A stretch of 27,923 bases of DNA from Chara braunii (lineage: Eukaryota > Streptophyta > Charophyceae > Charales > Characeae). Under the pieces are notes generated by a model. It was not told where the DNA came from. It was given only the letters and a program-made list of their open reading frames with translations, and did no database searches. Numbering within the stretch: the first letter of the stretch is position 1; every line of letters starts with the position of its first letter. The position numbers and the translations under genes were made by a program. Below are positions 1 to 9,576 of this stretch, in pieces. The stretch spans positions 503,626 through 531,548 of the forward strand of contig BFEA01000045.1 in assembly GCA_003427395.1 (NCBI GenBank). The letters run 5' to 3'.

Positions 1-95
1 GACTTGGCCTTTCAGGACTGTAGCAGCTACGACTTGGCCTTTCAGGACTGTAGCAGCTACGACCTGGCCTTTCAGGACTGTAGCAGCTACGACTT
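1..95. repeat. 30-bp tandem repeat, at least 3 copies
   Basis: Three consecutive 30-bp units begin at 1, 31 and 61. Each starts GACYTGGCCTTTCAGGACTG; the third differs from the first two by one base (T to C). A partial fourth start (GACTT) follows at 91. The array runs off the left edge, so its true copy number is unknown. No coding potential is seen. It is probably a minisatellite. Confidence 0.95.
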
Positions 96-346
96 CTAGA
101 ACTTGCTAAGATCTCTGCTTGACAGGTCTACAGATCGAACCCCTACAACCTACAGACCCTACGACAACCTACCAACTGTTACGATTACACATGTCACGGG
201 TTCAACTCTCGGGGTCGACACAGGTAATGTACACAGGTAAGGTAAAGTCTAGGGATCGAGCCCTGGGATCTGCATTCGCTGCTGCTAGCAGGTGAATACC
301 GTTTCACCCTGGTCTGGTGCCTGAGTTTCAGGGCGGGCCGATCTTA
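96..346. other. Unassigned spacer
   Basis: Between the tandem repeat and the GGCC hairpin array I see no ORF, no LTR similarity and no clear structure. Confidence 0.5.
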
Positions 347-493
347 TGAGGGCCTGAAAATGGCCCTCAGTTTCAGGCTGAAAAGACTAAGGGCCGGAAA
401 GGCCCTGATTTAGGCTGAAACGACACAGGGCCTGTAGGCCCTTGTTTTCAGGCTTTTGGGCTGAAAACGACACGGGCCTGAAAATGGCCCGTG
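347..493. repeat. Tandem GGCC-stem hairpin array
   Basis: Four short hairpins follow one another: 347-354/362-369 (8 bp, TGAGGGCC with GGCCCTCA), 390-395/401-406 (6 bp), 427-432/437-442 (6 bp) and 471-478/486-493 (8 bp, CACGGGCC with GGCCCGTG). Between them lies a repeated palindromic linker, TTTCAGGCTGAAA or a variant. The unit is about 37-46 bp. The first and last stems differ outside the GGCC core but both pair perfectly. The array ends about 30 bp before the integrase relic of copy A. The function is unknown. Confidence 0.75.
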
Positions 494-524
494 CAGCCTG
501 TTGCAGGCGCAGCATGTAACAGTA

Positions 525-1551
525 AGTCTGCTACATTAGTAGCTATGTCGAAAACAGCGCAGACAGAGTACATCATAAGATTGTGTAAAGAAAACTGGGT
601 GAGAGAATTTGGCCTGCCAAATTCCACTGTCAGCGACAGGGATGTGCATTTCACAAGTGAGTTGTGGAAGGCTGCAGCTGCTGAGCAAGGGACACAGCTG
701 CAGATGACATCCGGGAACCACCCAGAGGCAAACGGACAAGCCGAGCAGATTAACCGCGCTGTACAGCACTTATTGAGGCATTGCATTAAACCCAATCGGG
801 TGTACTGGGACAAGAAGCTTGCTGCCGTCGTCATCCTGTACAATAACGCAGTCCACAGCGCAACAGGTGTCAGTCCTAACAATCTGCTCTCAACTTTTAG
901 CCTAGACTGCCTCTAGACTTCCTACTACCTGAGAATCAGTCCACTGCTGCACCCGACACTCTCGAATTTGCTTATCGATATGAGCGCCTCATGCAACAAG
1001 TGGTGGATATCATGCACAAAGCACAGGCGGCGATGATACGATCAGAAAACCAACACCGTCGCCCGTCCGCATTTCAGGTTGGGGACAGAGTCTGGGTTAA
1101 GGCGTCCGAACTGGGGCAGGAGCATGGGATCTCCCGCAAGCTCATGCCACAGTACTTCTGACCATGGGAGGTTCTAGACATCGTTGGAGATGACCCCGAT
1201 GGGCCATCTTATGTGGTACAAATCCCTGGTCACCTCCGCACCTACCCTGTTTTTCACTCCTCCAAACTTGCACCTTTCGAGGAAACTGATCAGTTTCCCT
1301 CTCGCCGGTCTATGCTGCCCTCAACCATGGATGGAGAAGTCGACATCGACAGCATTGTGGAGCATAGGGAGATGACAATGCCAAGACCATCTGGCAGGGG
1401 CCACCTTCGAAGCCGACGTTACAGGTGGTTCACGAGAGAGGAACTGATGCAGACCGCTCCACAGGTTGTCGCCGATTGTAAGGAGTCATTGCAGAAGGGA
1501 AAGCGCCAGATTGAGTGGACTTCTCAGACTATAGAAGTATGGAGCAGGGAA
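525..1551 (+). pseudogene. Ty3/Gypsy integrase 3' fragment (copy A)
   Basis: This is the end of a pol polyprotein: the integrase core from just before the second catalytic Asp (SDRD motif near 630) through the catalytic Glu region (HPEANGQAEQ near 720-750), then the integrase C-terminal domain (GHLRTYPVFH near 1228). It aligns throughout with the better copy at 17143-18166. The upstream integrase, RNase H and reverse transcriptase are absent; homology starts near 525. Damage includes a frameshift near 898, a further indel near 1038, a G-to-T nonsense TGA at about 1159, and a deletion of roughly 45 bp in the tail near 1400-1425. In a live element it would insert cDNA into the host genome in the nucleus. 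This copy is dead. Confidence 0.9.
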
Positions 1552-2484
1552 TGTGAGGCTGAAGGCCTCGGTAAGCCTCCTGTGGGGCCTGTTCAGCCTA
1601 AGTGAAGGCGGGCCTGATAAATTACGTGAGGCCTATTTATGTGTTTTCCGCAACTGGGGATTCAGACAGTTTTGCAGCGTCAGCTGGTTGAGTGAGCCCA
1701 GGCCGTGGGTAACATCTTGTTTCGGCCTTCTAGGCCTTTCCTGAAAGAATCAGAGGTCGGCCCTGGGCCAGACACGAGGCACAAACTGCACGCAGCACAC
1801 TTGGCAGTTGGACACGCGTAACTGCCAGAGGCCCTGTGGAATATTCCGGTGGGGTAGAGGCCCGGCCACTCGGGGCCTACCGGAAGCTTCTGGGGACAGG
1901 CCCAGCCCACCCAGGCAGCTCACGACTGGCAGCCACTTTCCATAAAGGAAAGTGCCTGCCCACTGGCCACGCATTCGGGCACTCGCTGCTTCTGGCGCAT
2001 GCACTGCTGCGCTAGCTATACACACGAGTCGCCAACGCGCTCACGGGCGAGCAAGGGGGATTGGCAGGCAGCTATAGCTGGGCTAGCCTGCCTGTATTTG
2101 GATGACGCGCATGGTGGTCTTCGGGTGCATGTGCCATCTGTGTGGAGGATCGAGGTTGTGAGTGTGGCAAGGACATACCCAGTGCTTGATGCGTTCAACA
2201 TTTGGCCGAGATCTGCTCGTACTTCGGAAAGCTGTTGATGTCACCGGCGGCATTGTAGGTAAGCTAGATAGGATCTGCCATTTGTAGTCTGGGCGGGAAC
2301 GACATTGGTTCATTGATGATGATGACGAGAGTATTTCAACATTGTCATTTGTGAGCTCTGCTGTGCTCTTATTTGGTGTATTTCGTGTTGCAATTCTGCT
2401 TTTGGTTCGAGGTCACGACTATCTGGTTTCATATGTATGATGTGGCTTGGTTTCTGAATTTCGTTATCGCTCGTTTTCCTTGCA
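1552..2484 (+). mobile_element. 3' LTR of copy A
   Basis: The LTR starts TGTGAGG right after a purine tract (GGAGCAGGGAA) and ends CCTTGCA. Both ends come from comparison with the LTRs at 3305-4407 and 18203-19134, where similarity stops at the same CTTGCA. It is 933 bp, against 932 bp for 18203-19134. The region 2275-2484 is closely similar to 18900-19134, with shared blocks such as TTTTGGTTCGAGGTCACGAC. The matching 5' LTR is not in the window, and the 3' flank (TCCAG) has no partner to test a target-site duplication. Confidence 0.85.
1928..1960 (+). promoter_or_regulatory. TATA-like motif in a hairpin loop (LTR A)
   Basis: The stem is GGCAG-c-CACTTTCC pairing with GGAAAGTG-c-CTGCC, 13 bp with one C/C mismatch, around the loop ATAAA (1942-1946). 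It lies about 376 bp into the LTR, where a U3 core promoter is expected. Equivalent hairpins with different stem sequence occur in the other two LTRs. The promoter role is inferred. Confidence 0.5.
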
Positions 2485-2663
2485 TCCAGATCATGACGAT
2501 GAGAACTTCTGAGCCATTGAATGAAAATTTTGTCAAAGTTCGAATCCAGATGCAATCAGATGAGAAAAGAAAAGCATTTACCACAGGATAAGTAGGAAAT
2601 GTGATTTGTTATGCCTCTTCTTCCCTGTTGTCTTGTGTTTTGATCTGGTATCTCCTGCTTCAG
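2485..2663 (+). other. Probable intron end between LTR A and the NAP-like exon
   Basis: This non-coding stretch ends in a pyrimidine-rich run and CTTCAG at 2658-2663, as expected for a 3' splice site. If the exon call is right, copy A is inserted in this intron. Confidence 0.4.
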
Positions 2664-2856
2664 GTTCCGGTTTGAATTTCAATTTGCTCCAAATCCCTAT
2701 TTCCATGAAAAGCTACTGGTCAAGGAGGTCTACACACCCTCTCTAACAGCTCCGATGAGCATGATGGAGCTGAGGGATATTCCCCCCATCAGATGGAAGA
2801 GCACTGAGATGAATCTCTGCGTGCGACAGATTACAAAGTGTGCTAAGAAGCACAAA
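2664..2856 (+). CDS. Exon-like fragment, nucleosome assembly protein (NAP1/SET) family
   Basis: An open frame of 64 codons (from 2665, frame 1) is bordered by a good acceptor (TGCTTCAG before 2664) and a donor (AAA then GTGAGAG at 2857). It reads FRFEFQFAPNPYF near its start, matching the NAP/SET pattern of alternating hydrophobics followed by NPYF, then a leucine and lysine (LLVKE). About 30 codons later comes IRWKS...NL and a lysine-rich stretch ending KKHK, resembling the I-x-W-K...KKK segment of NAP1. NAP proteins are histone chaperones of nucleus and cytoplasm. Only this middle part is present; I found no flanking exons in the window. It could be an exon of a live gene with retroelement-filled introns, or a stranded fragment. 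The family call is from memory of the motif, not a search. Confidence 0.55.
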
Positions 2857-3304
2857 GTGAGAGACTCTCTGCACTTCTGCTTTGTTTGCTGGGCAGGGGA
2901 TGTGTGCACATTGGGTGGGCTGACTATTGTTTTTTCCAGGGTAGCACGGTGTACGTGCACATGGTTCTTGCACACACAAGTACACATACTCACTTACCCG
3001 GCATGTAGTTGTGGCTGTATGTGGGAGCACACTTTTTGTTTTTCCATTTGTTTGGATAATTGTTTTTTCTTTTAATCTTGAATTGCACTAGAAATTTTGA
3101 GATCGTTCCTGGGCAAAGTTTGTTTGTATTCATATGCAGCATAACATAATGTATCTTGTTCAGTGTTTTTTCCCCCTGTTGCATATGCATACGTGGGTTT
3201 TGGGGGCTTTATATGCATATGGAAGCACGTATGCGTGCGCACCCTGTACTCGTATGGGGTGCTACCTTGTTACTTTTTTCACTCTTTCTTTTTGGTGTGA
3301 GGAA
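2857..3304 (+). other. Putative intron sequence
   Basis: No coding signal is visible. It carries CA/TG-rich runs and an inverted repeat GCATACGT (3187-3194) with ACGTATGC (3227-3234) around ATATGCATAT. The LTR of copy B is inserted at its right end. Confidence 0.4.
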
Positions 3305-4407
3305 TGTGTCCTCACGGGGCCCTGTCCAACGTGCACATGTTCTGGACTGTGCCCCCCCCACCCCCAGCAAGCCTCATGCCCGCCCTAAGTGAACACAGGC
3401 CTGAATATCCACAAGAGCCCTTTATCTCAGCGTCTTCCAATGTGGGTATCAGACAGTTGCAGCACGCCAGTTGGTTGAAGTGCAACCTTGGCCTCTTCCT
3501 AGGCTCTTTCCAGAAGTAGCAGCTGCGTCAAGCAGTTGAGCCCAGGACGCAGGTGGTTGTTTCCTGTGCACACGATGTGATGCCGAAACATCACGAAGTG
3601 GCCGCGGGCCAATGAGAATGCAGCATTGTCGTCACACCTACCCCGCGGGCCAATGCAAACACAGCAAACACTTGGAGCCTGGAGCTATACTGAAGCTGCC
3701 CAATCGAAGAGGGCCCAGACCCTTAACTTTAGGAATGGGCCTGGCCTGAGTGCATACACTGGGGCCTGACTGGAAGCTACTGGAAACTTCCTCCGCCAGG
3801 CCCAGGCAACCCAGCAGGGCAGCTACTCCCATATAGGGAGGAGGCCGGGCAAAGGAGGGCATTCGGGCGTAAGCAGGCAATGTGGACAAGCTGCTGCGTC
3901 GCTGCGCAAGTGTCTGCTTTAGCGCTGCTGGCTGGGGCGCATGCAGGCGCTATGAGGTGAAGAGGAGCGCTGCAGGGCAGCGGGGTGCTTAGCGGCCATA
4001 GCCGAGCTGCAGGGGCGGGGGCAGGTGATGGGCGATGCTGGTCTTTAGGGAAGGAGGCGCATGAGTGGGTGGACAAGGTCTGATGATGGGAGAAGAGAGA
4101 ACGTACCTGGTGTATGTGGGAGGTCGGCATTGGTGTTGACGTCATGTACATTGGTCTTCGGCGGCGAAGTGATCCTGTTGCACAAATGTAGATAGGATAC
4201 ATAGACTAGTAGCGTAGGCTGGGCCCTGGGCGCCATACAGTAGGATCGACATTGGATACTGCGTTGGTGTGGCCTGAGGGCTTGGACATTGGCTCACGAG
4301 TTCATTGTATCGCTCTTATGTGGATGGAATCTTGATGCATTTCTGTTCTCTGCTTGGTACATGACTATCTGGACTTTTGTCTATCACTCTTGCTCATATT
4401 CCTTGCA
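3305..4407 (+). mobile_element. 5' LTR of copy B
   Basis: It starts TGTGTCCTC and ends CCTTGCA, three bases before a primer-binding site. At about 1,103 bp it is longer than LTRs A and C. It shares blocks with them (GCCCGCCCTAAGTGAA near 3378; the CAGACAGTTGCAGCA stretch near 3450), but its last 220 bp differ and instead resemble the relic at 22850-23190 (shared GGCTTGGACATTGGCTCA). It therefore belongs to a sister LTR subfamily. The 5-bp left flank AGGAA does not match the right flank of the LTR at 19134 (GATAT), so these two LTRs are not shown to be a pair. Confidence 0.85.
3826..3840 (+). promoter_or_regulatory. TATA-like motif in a hairpin loop (LTR B)
   Basis: CTCCC pairs with GGGAG around ATATA (3831-3835), in the position that matches the hairpins of LTRs A and C. 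The stem sequence is different but still pairs. Promoter function is inferred. Confidence 0.45.
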
Positions 4408-4410
4408 ATT

Positions 4411-4422
4411 TGGTATCGGAGC
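4411..4422 (+). promoter_or_regulatory. Primer-binding site (initiator tRNA-Met type)
   Basis: TGGTATCGGAGC matches 11 of 12 bases of the usual plant retroelement primer-binding site TGGTATCAGAGC, complementary to the 3' end of initiator tRNA-Met. It sits 3 bases after the LTR end at 4407. It would prime minus-strand cDNA synthesis, and it fixes the LTR at 3305-4407 as a 5' LTR. Confidence 0.85.
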
Positions 4423-5688
4423 TGGTTCGAGTTCGCCATTACCTGGTGCTGGCAACGTTGTTACTTGGTGCGCTGACGATGCTTCTTCGCAGTAGGTATG
4501 CTTTGGCACTGGCATAAGTAGCAACACCCGGGTAGAGGGGAGTTGGCCGGAAGGCTGCCACAATGTGGGGGCTGTGGTGACAGCGGATGTATGTGTGATG
4601 ATGAGAGCATGCTGATGTTGCATTTTGGCTGAGGTGGCACTGCATTGCGTTGGGGGTGGTACCGCAGCTATGACTGGTCATCGAAATGCACGTCGGCTCA
4701 ATCGGTGAGAAATATGTGGTTGGGGGCAGCTATCTCCAGGTACGTTGTTCCCGTACCTCATCTTCCCTCTCAATCTCTTCTTACCGTGAGTAAGTGAGTC
4801 GAAAATGAGTGTCCTCTTTTGAGTAAGGAGCCGTGAGCGCTCTACCTTGAGAGACGACATTCCCGGTGACGCATCTGGTAGGAGAGGGCGGTGCCTCTAA
4901 AGGGCCCTGGTCGAAGCTCGGGTCACGGTCACCGTGCCAACCCTTGGGAGTAGTACACGCAGGCCATGCTGCTTTGTCCTTTGAAGCTCTTTGCTGCACC
5001 AGTAGAGGAAACGTGGACTGACCAGTCGTTTGCAGACACTCACCAGACCGTCTTTAAATATTTCTAGCGGGATCTGATCTGAATACTGGTTGTGATTGCC
5101 GTCCTGTGTGCGACGTTAAACAATTCCTGAGGACCTTGGGGGCTGTCCTTAAAATGCCTCTTGATCAGCCAGATCAGTGAGTTGAATGCTCATTGCACGC
5201 TAAGGTAAATAAAGGGCAGTTCTGGTTATAAGCGAGTTCCTGGTTACAAGGGTGGGCCGTTAAATGCACACCTTAGTCACCGCAACTATTTCCATGGTGG
5301 GTGCATCTGCTCACATGATTTATTTTTATTTTGATTAGTTGGTGGACAGACTGCTAACACCTAATAGATAGCTTAGATTAGAATTGTAGTGTTCTACCAT
5401 AGCTAGTTCTCATCGAAGCTGCTGTGAGTGAAACTAATTGGAGTAGGATTAGATCATGTGTCCAATCTATGTATATGTTGTTTATACTGCTTGAACGGTA
5501 GTCTAGGTGACTTGCCGAATACTAACTTATTTTTATTTTTTTCAACCTTGTCAGACACATGTTGTGGTAGGCCCCAGTGAGGGCACTACTGCAGATAGTG
5601 TCTGCTTAGCTGAAGTGGCAGCTGACGATAGAAGGCAAACACGGGGGGATACACGAAGGATACCTGTAGTATTTCAGGTTTTGCTGCC
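4423..5688 (+). other. Leader between primer-binding site and gag (copy B)
   Basis: About 1.25 kb of untranslated-looking sequence. ORFs here are short and match nothing. A pyrimidine run ending TTGTCAG near 5554 could be a splice acceptor ahead of gag, but no donor is established. Confidence 0.4.
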
Positions 5689-7339
5689 AGGGGACAAGAG
5701 AAGGTTTAGGGCCGATGCGAGGGCCCGACATTTTGAGACTGCTAGAGAGGCAGCAACAGTAACGAGTGTTAGCACCAGCAGCAGCTAGCGCTGTAGCGAT
5801 GGCCACATCTGCAGCGACCTCTTCAGGTCAGCAGACTTTAGGTGTGTTGACCAGCTCGCAGTCCACGTCCAGTGAGGTGGGATCAAACAGCTCTTCTATT
5901 CAAATAGCGGGCTTGCAATACAGCTCGCCACCTCCATGCACTAGATTGGCCGTTGAACTCCAGCAAGTGGAGTTGATCTGCTTACAGAAGGAACTTACAG
6001 AAGCTACCGAAAAAGAAACGTAGATTAGAACTAGGAAAGCTAGACTACAGAGTAGGAGGGCAGACAAAGCGGTTGAAGAAGGGTTAGATGACATTGTCGT
6101 TGATCACACAGCTGTAATCCTCAAGGGAGGTCTACTGTCCATGCATGCTACATGGACAGCAAACTGGATGCTTTCCAGGATGCCCTTGACCAGATACTGA
6201 GTGCCATGCAGGGGATGGGAAGAGCTTTCACATCCCCAACAGGCGGGCCTAGTTTCTGGCCTCCAGCTTTTCAATCACCGATCTCCTCACCAGTGATGGC
6301 AGGTCCCACTTTGTCTCAATTTAGCAGTTCACCAAGCGGTACATCAGCAACAACGTTGTAGATTGTTGCTTCTTCATTCTAGATAAGAAGGATGAGGCTC
6401 TCGACACTTGGATGAGAACGGTGTCGATGTGGGTAAGGGCAAAGACGACGCTGTTAGAGGAAGAGGTGATTACTGTTGCCTCATACCCTTAGGGATCAAC
6501 AACGCGATGGCTAGATGGATTGGTAGCCTCAAAAGGGTTCGGGAGGCGCATAACTGATTAGGCTAAAACCGTTACTTTAGAAAGCTTCATGGAGTTGGTA
6601 GGGACGGGATGGCACAACCCTCAGCAGGCCCAGCAGGCCACTGATGCGTTGACCCGGCTTGATACTAAAAAGTTCAAGTCCGCGCGAGAACTTACCTCTG
6701 TCGTGGAGCGCCTTATTGTCGTCCCCGGTGTACACTACGATCCGCATGTCTTGATGACCATGTTCTTGAGATGTCTTCCCACAGATGTCAAGAACTTGCT
6801 GTTCAACGTGGCCAGCATCGAATATCATACTCTGGACTCCTTCAGCAAGAAGGCCCTAGACTTAGAGGTTAGGCTAGGAGGAGCCCAACAACCCTCTATG
6901 GATGGAAGAAGGAAGAAGAGTCCACAAAAGTGGAAAAAGAAAGGTAGTCGATTTATGATGGTTGATTCTGATGGGAATCAAATCGAGATCGACGATTATT
7001 CCGACCTAGTGGACGAGACAGAGTTTGAAAGTGAGGATAGTGTTGAGGGTAGCAATCTCGCTTCATTAGTAAAAGTTAAGGCAGGTGGCCGCGGCAAGGG
7101 CGGTCAACAAAAGAGTGAGGGGCAGACCCAGAACCCAAACAAGACTCCGACTTGGGTAAGGGCGGGACTGGATCAGGATGTGTGGTGAGACCTCTATTCG
7201 CGAGGAGCTTGCATAAACTGCGTGAGTCAGGCCATTAGTAATTTAGATGCAAGAACACGAAGGTATTGTAGAAGATACCTCCCAAAGGTGGTTTTGGGAA
7301 TTATTTTTCCCAAGGTGGGGCTTCTACGAGCTCCGGCTC
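5689..7339 (+). pseudogene. gag of copy B (degenerate)
   Basis: Gag packages element RNA in cytoplasmic particles. Pieces in order: an Arg-rich then Ser/Thr/Ala-rich N-terminus (5690-5900), a Glu/Gln-rich coiled-coil-like stretch (5940-6080), a Pro/Ser/Gly-rich linker (6150-6360), the conserved capsid-like domain (LDTWMRT near 6402, TRWLDGL near 6503, then the best open piece 6589-7188), and the start of a CCHC knuckle, CINC at 7210-7221, whose His and last Cys are lost to a frameshift. Copy D (11430-13937) aligns throughout. There are several frameshifts, in-frame stops (for example TAG near 6490) and a stop after 7188. It cannot make full Gag. Confidence 0.85.
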
Positions 7340-7381
7340 GGGAAACACATCGGGCCAGTAAAAGTTGTAGCTGCTTTTACT
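7340..7381 (+). promoter_or_regulatory. Candidate -1 frameshift signal (copy B)
   Basis: The slippery heptamer GGGAAAC is at 7340-7346. After a 10-nt spacer comes a perfect 8-bp stem AGTAAAAG (7357-7364) with CTTTTACT (7374-7381). Read in the expected gag frame (G GGA AAC), a TAA stop falls at 7359-7361; the -1 frame runs straight into protease. The same arrangement is at 13907-13948. Upstream gag is out of frame here because of later indels. Confidence 0.6.
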
Positions 7382-8220
7382 CGTGATGAAGTGGGCGATG
7401 TACCCTCCCCACTTCAGGAGTTGGCCGAAGCTATTGACTCTTTAGTCACCCCCCGAACGCATCCTGACCCAACGATACTCCGTTCGTTGGATTTGTCCGA
7501 GGCCTTAGAAGACTTACAAACTGAGTGGTTGACAAGGGATCCTTGTGAGTCTTGGGTGGCACTAAGTTGTGGTCCTAGAGGGGAGCATTTCGTAGTGGAA
7601 GTTGGTGTAGATGGCCGCAAATGTGGTGTCGTCGTAGACATCGGCTCCACACGAAACTTCATAAGTCGCGACTGCATTGATAAACTGCGCTTAAAGGATC
7701 GGGTGCAGCGCCTTAGTAGACCAGTAGCATCTACTTTGGCCAACAAAGAGCGCATGTTGGTAGAAGATTGTTAGAGATGTAGTACCTCGAGGTTGCCAAA
7801 CCCGAGTTTGACTGGGACAAGAAAGTGCTGAAGCATAAGTTGCCAAATGGGAGAACCGTTAGACTAGCTAAGTACAAGGCTAGCAGGTTAGTTGACTCCT
7901 TTGGGTGCTTGTGTGCAGCATTGTTCAACAATTATTACAAACGGAACCAAGAGGAAGGTATGTACCTAGTTTTTGCCTCTGAGAAAGAGGAGGCAGTTAA
8001 AACACCCCCAGAGATAGAAAGTGTCGTCGCGAGGTACCCTGATCTGTTTGAGGAGCCTTCATGAGTCGTGGATAGGGAGGTGGTCCATGCCATAGAGATG
8101 ATTCCGAGGAGGAAGAAACCCAAAGGACGAATCTATAGGATGGCACGGGCCGAGTTAGACAAATTATGGCAACAATTGAAAGAGCTTACAGAGAAGGGTT
8201 GGATATCGCCTTGCACCTCC
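7340..8220 (+). pseudogene. Protease and start of reverse transcriptase (copy B)
   Basis: The pol frame opens at the slippery site. The aspartic protease shows VVDIGSTRNFIS at about 7631-7666, with the catalytic Asp (7637-7639) kept but Ile where Ser or Thr is usual in D-S/T-G. A deletion near 7771 removes the protease C-terminal part found in copy D and puts a TAG there. After YLEVAKPEFDWDKK (about 7784-7825) comes the linker to reverse transcriptase (DLFEEPS, TGA at 8062-8064). The reverse transcriptase N-terminus (VVHAIE, KPKGRIYRM) stops at about 8220, where the minus-strand LTR begins. It is inactive. Confidence 0.85.
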
Positions 8221-8714
8221 TGTGACGAGGCTGCGGCAGAGCAACGAGGTTGGGGAAGAGAGAGGAAGGGAGTGAGAGTACACACACACACTCACTGAAC
8301 TCGACACGGACTCGACACAACTCGACGGACGCAGACACAAAGTGGCAAAGTCGCAAAGTATCAAAGTCGCAATCTTGATTCCGAACACAATGTCGCAGCA
8401 AGTCACACTGAAGCACAAGCACTGAGGCCGAGAACTGAATCATCGAACTCAACTTGAGTCCGGTCTTAAGTAACGAACTCAAGTTGAGTCCGAGGGCAAA
8501 AGTGCAATTTGCCTCGGGCTGCACTGAAAATCGAAGGTCTGAGCCTGGGCGCGAGTATGCCGGATGGCGCCAAGTATCGAAATCTGAAAGTGCTAGAGGA
8601 GGGATTTGAGAACGGGCGCCAACAGTCAGGAACCGGAGATCAGAGACTCAAAAATACAGCCTAGCAGGTGGTAACCCGCGGACCAGGGATCGGGCCCTTG
8701 CTGAGTCTGTAACA
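8221..8714 (-). mobile_element. LTR of minus-strand chromovirus
   Basis: On the minus strand it begins TGTTACAG at 8714 and ends GTCACA at 8221, giving a short imperfect inverted terminus (TGTTAC/GTCACA). A polypurine tract lies just upstream on the same strand. The left edge coincides exactly with the point where copy B's reverse transcriptase homology stops. At 494 bp it is about half the length of the A/B/C LTRs and unrelated to them. Its plus-strand face holds short repeats (ACTCGACAC near 8300; two copies of CGAACTCAA[C/G]TTGAGTCCG at about 8444 and 8474). Confidence 0.7.
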
Positions 8715-8728
8715 CTATCCCCTCCCTC
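8715..8728 (-). promoter_or_regulatory. Polypurine tract of minus-strand element
   Basis: The minus strand reads GAGGGAGGGGATAG immediately before the LTR's TGTTACAG. Such tracts prime plus-strand cDNA synthesis. Its position between pol and the LTR supports calling 8221-8714 the 3' LTR. Confidence 0.7.
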
Positions 8729-9576
8729 TAGAAGGTAACGTCCCGGCTGCCAAAGACCAATGAACAACTATGAAGGACGGGACGGGGCCGATCACTGGTT
8801 AGAAAAGGGGAGCAATGCAAGTAGCAGGGTAATCCTATTGAGGTTCTACAAGGATGTGGGAATCAATGCTAAAGTAACAGGATAATACTATTGGGGTTCT
8901 ACAGGTAACAGGCTAGTGATATTGGGCTTCCACAAGTAACAGGTTTGAAAAAAAAAAACGGATTGTTTGTTCAATGTTCAGATGTTGGGGTGTCTGAGGG
9001 GTCTGGGGAAACGACGTCTCGGGTCCGTATCGCAGTGTCAAAAGCAAGAGCAAGTCTTGAGGGAGGGCTTGGAGGGTGTCGCAGAGGTGGCGGTGAGGAA
9101 GCAGTCTTCAACGTTTATGTGATGGAGACGGCGAGGGCGTCAACTTGATTGTCCCAGTAGCAGCTTGCGCTTGATACACGGTCTGATGATGAGGTCTGAT
9201 CTAGATAGCAGGTCGTAGACTGATCTTGATGTACATGTCAAAGGTGCTGCTCCAGAAGTCTGCGAGTCCAAGGTGCCGGCAAAAGGGAACAACATGGTGG
9301 CCAACCAGCTGTCTTATCTCCTCGTACTGAGCTGCAGCATGCGATCGTCCTCGTGCGCTTGCCATTAGATCCATTATTGTCGGCGACGCGCAGGGGCCAC
9401 AAAGAGAATTTGGAGAAGAGAGACAAGGATGTGGTGGAGGACAGATGGGAGGACGGGGGGCGAGACGGAGGCAAGAGCTGATCGGACAAAGGGAGAACAA
9501 GGGGCAAGGGTTTTGTTGGGTGCAGGGGATGTGTGTAGTGCAGGGAGGCAGGGTTGGGGCAGGGTTTAGGCAGAGT
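8729..9576 (-). other. 3' untranslated region of minus-strand element
   Basis: About 850 bp between the pol stop (9577) and the polypurine tract. It includes three imperfect repeats at about 8828-8938 sharing TATTGRGGTTCTACA-like cores next to GTAACAGG, and an A run at 8947-8956. A 127-codon minus-strand ORF at 9201-9584 matches no family I know and is Pro/Cys-rich; I do not call it a gene. Confidence 0.45.

Noticed and set aside
2083-2313. ORFs inside LTR A
   Set aside because: They lie within an LTR and are not kept in the matching part of LTR C.
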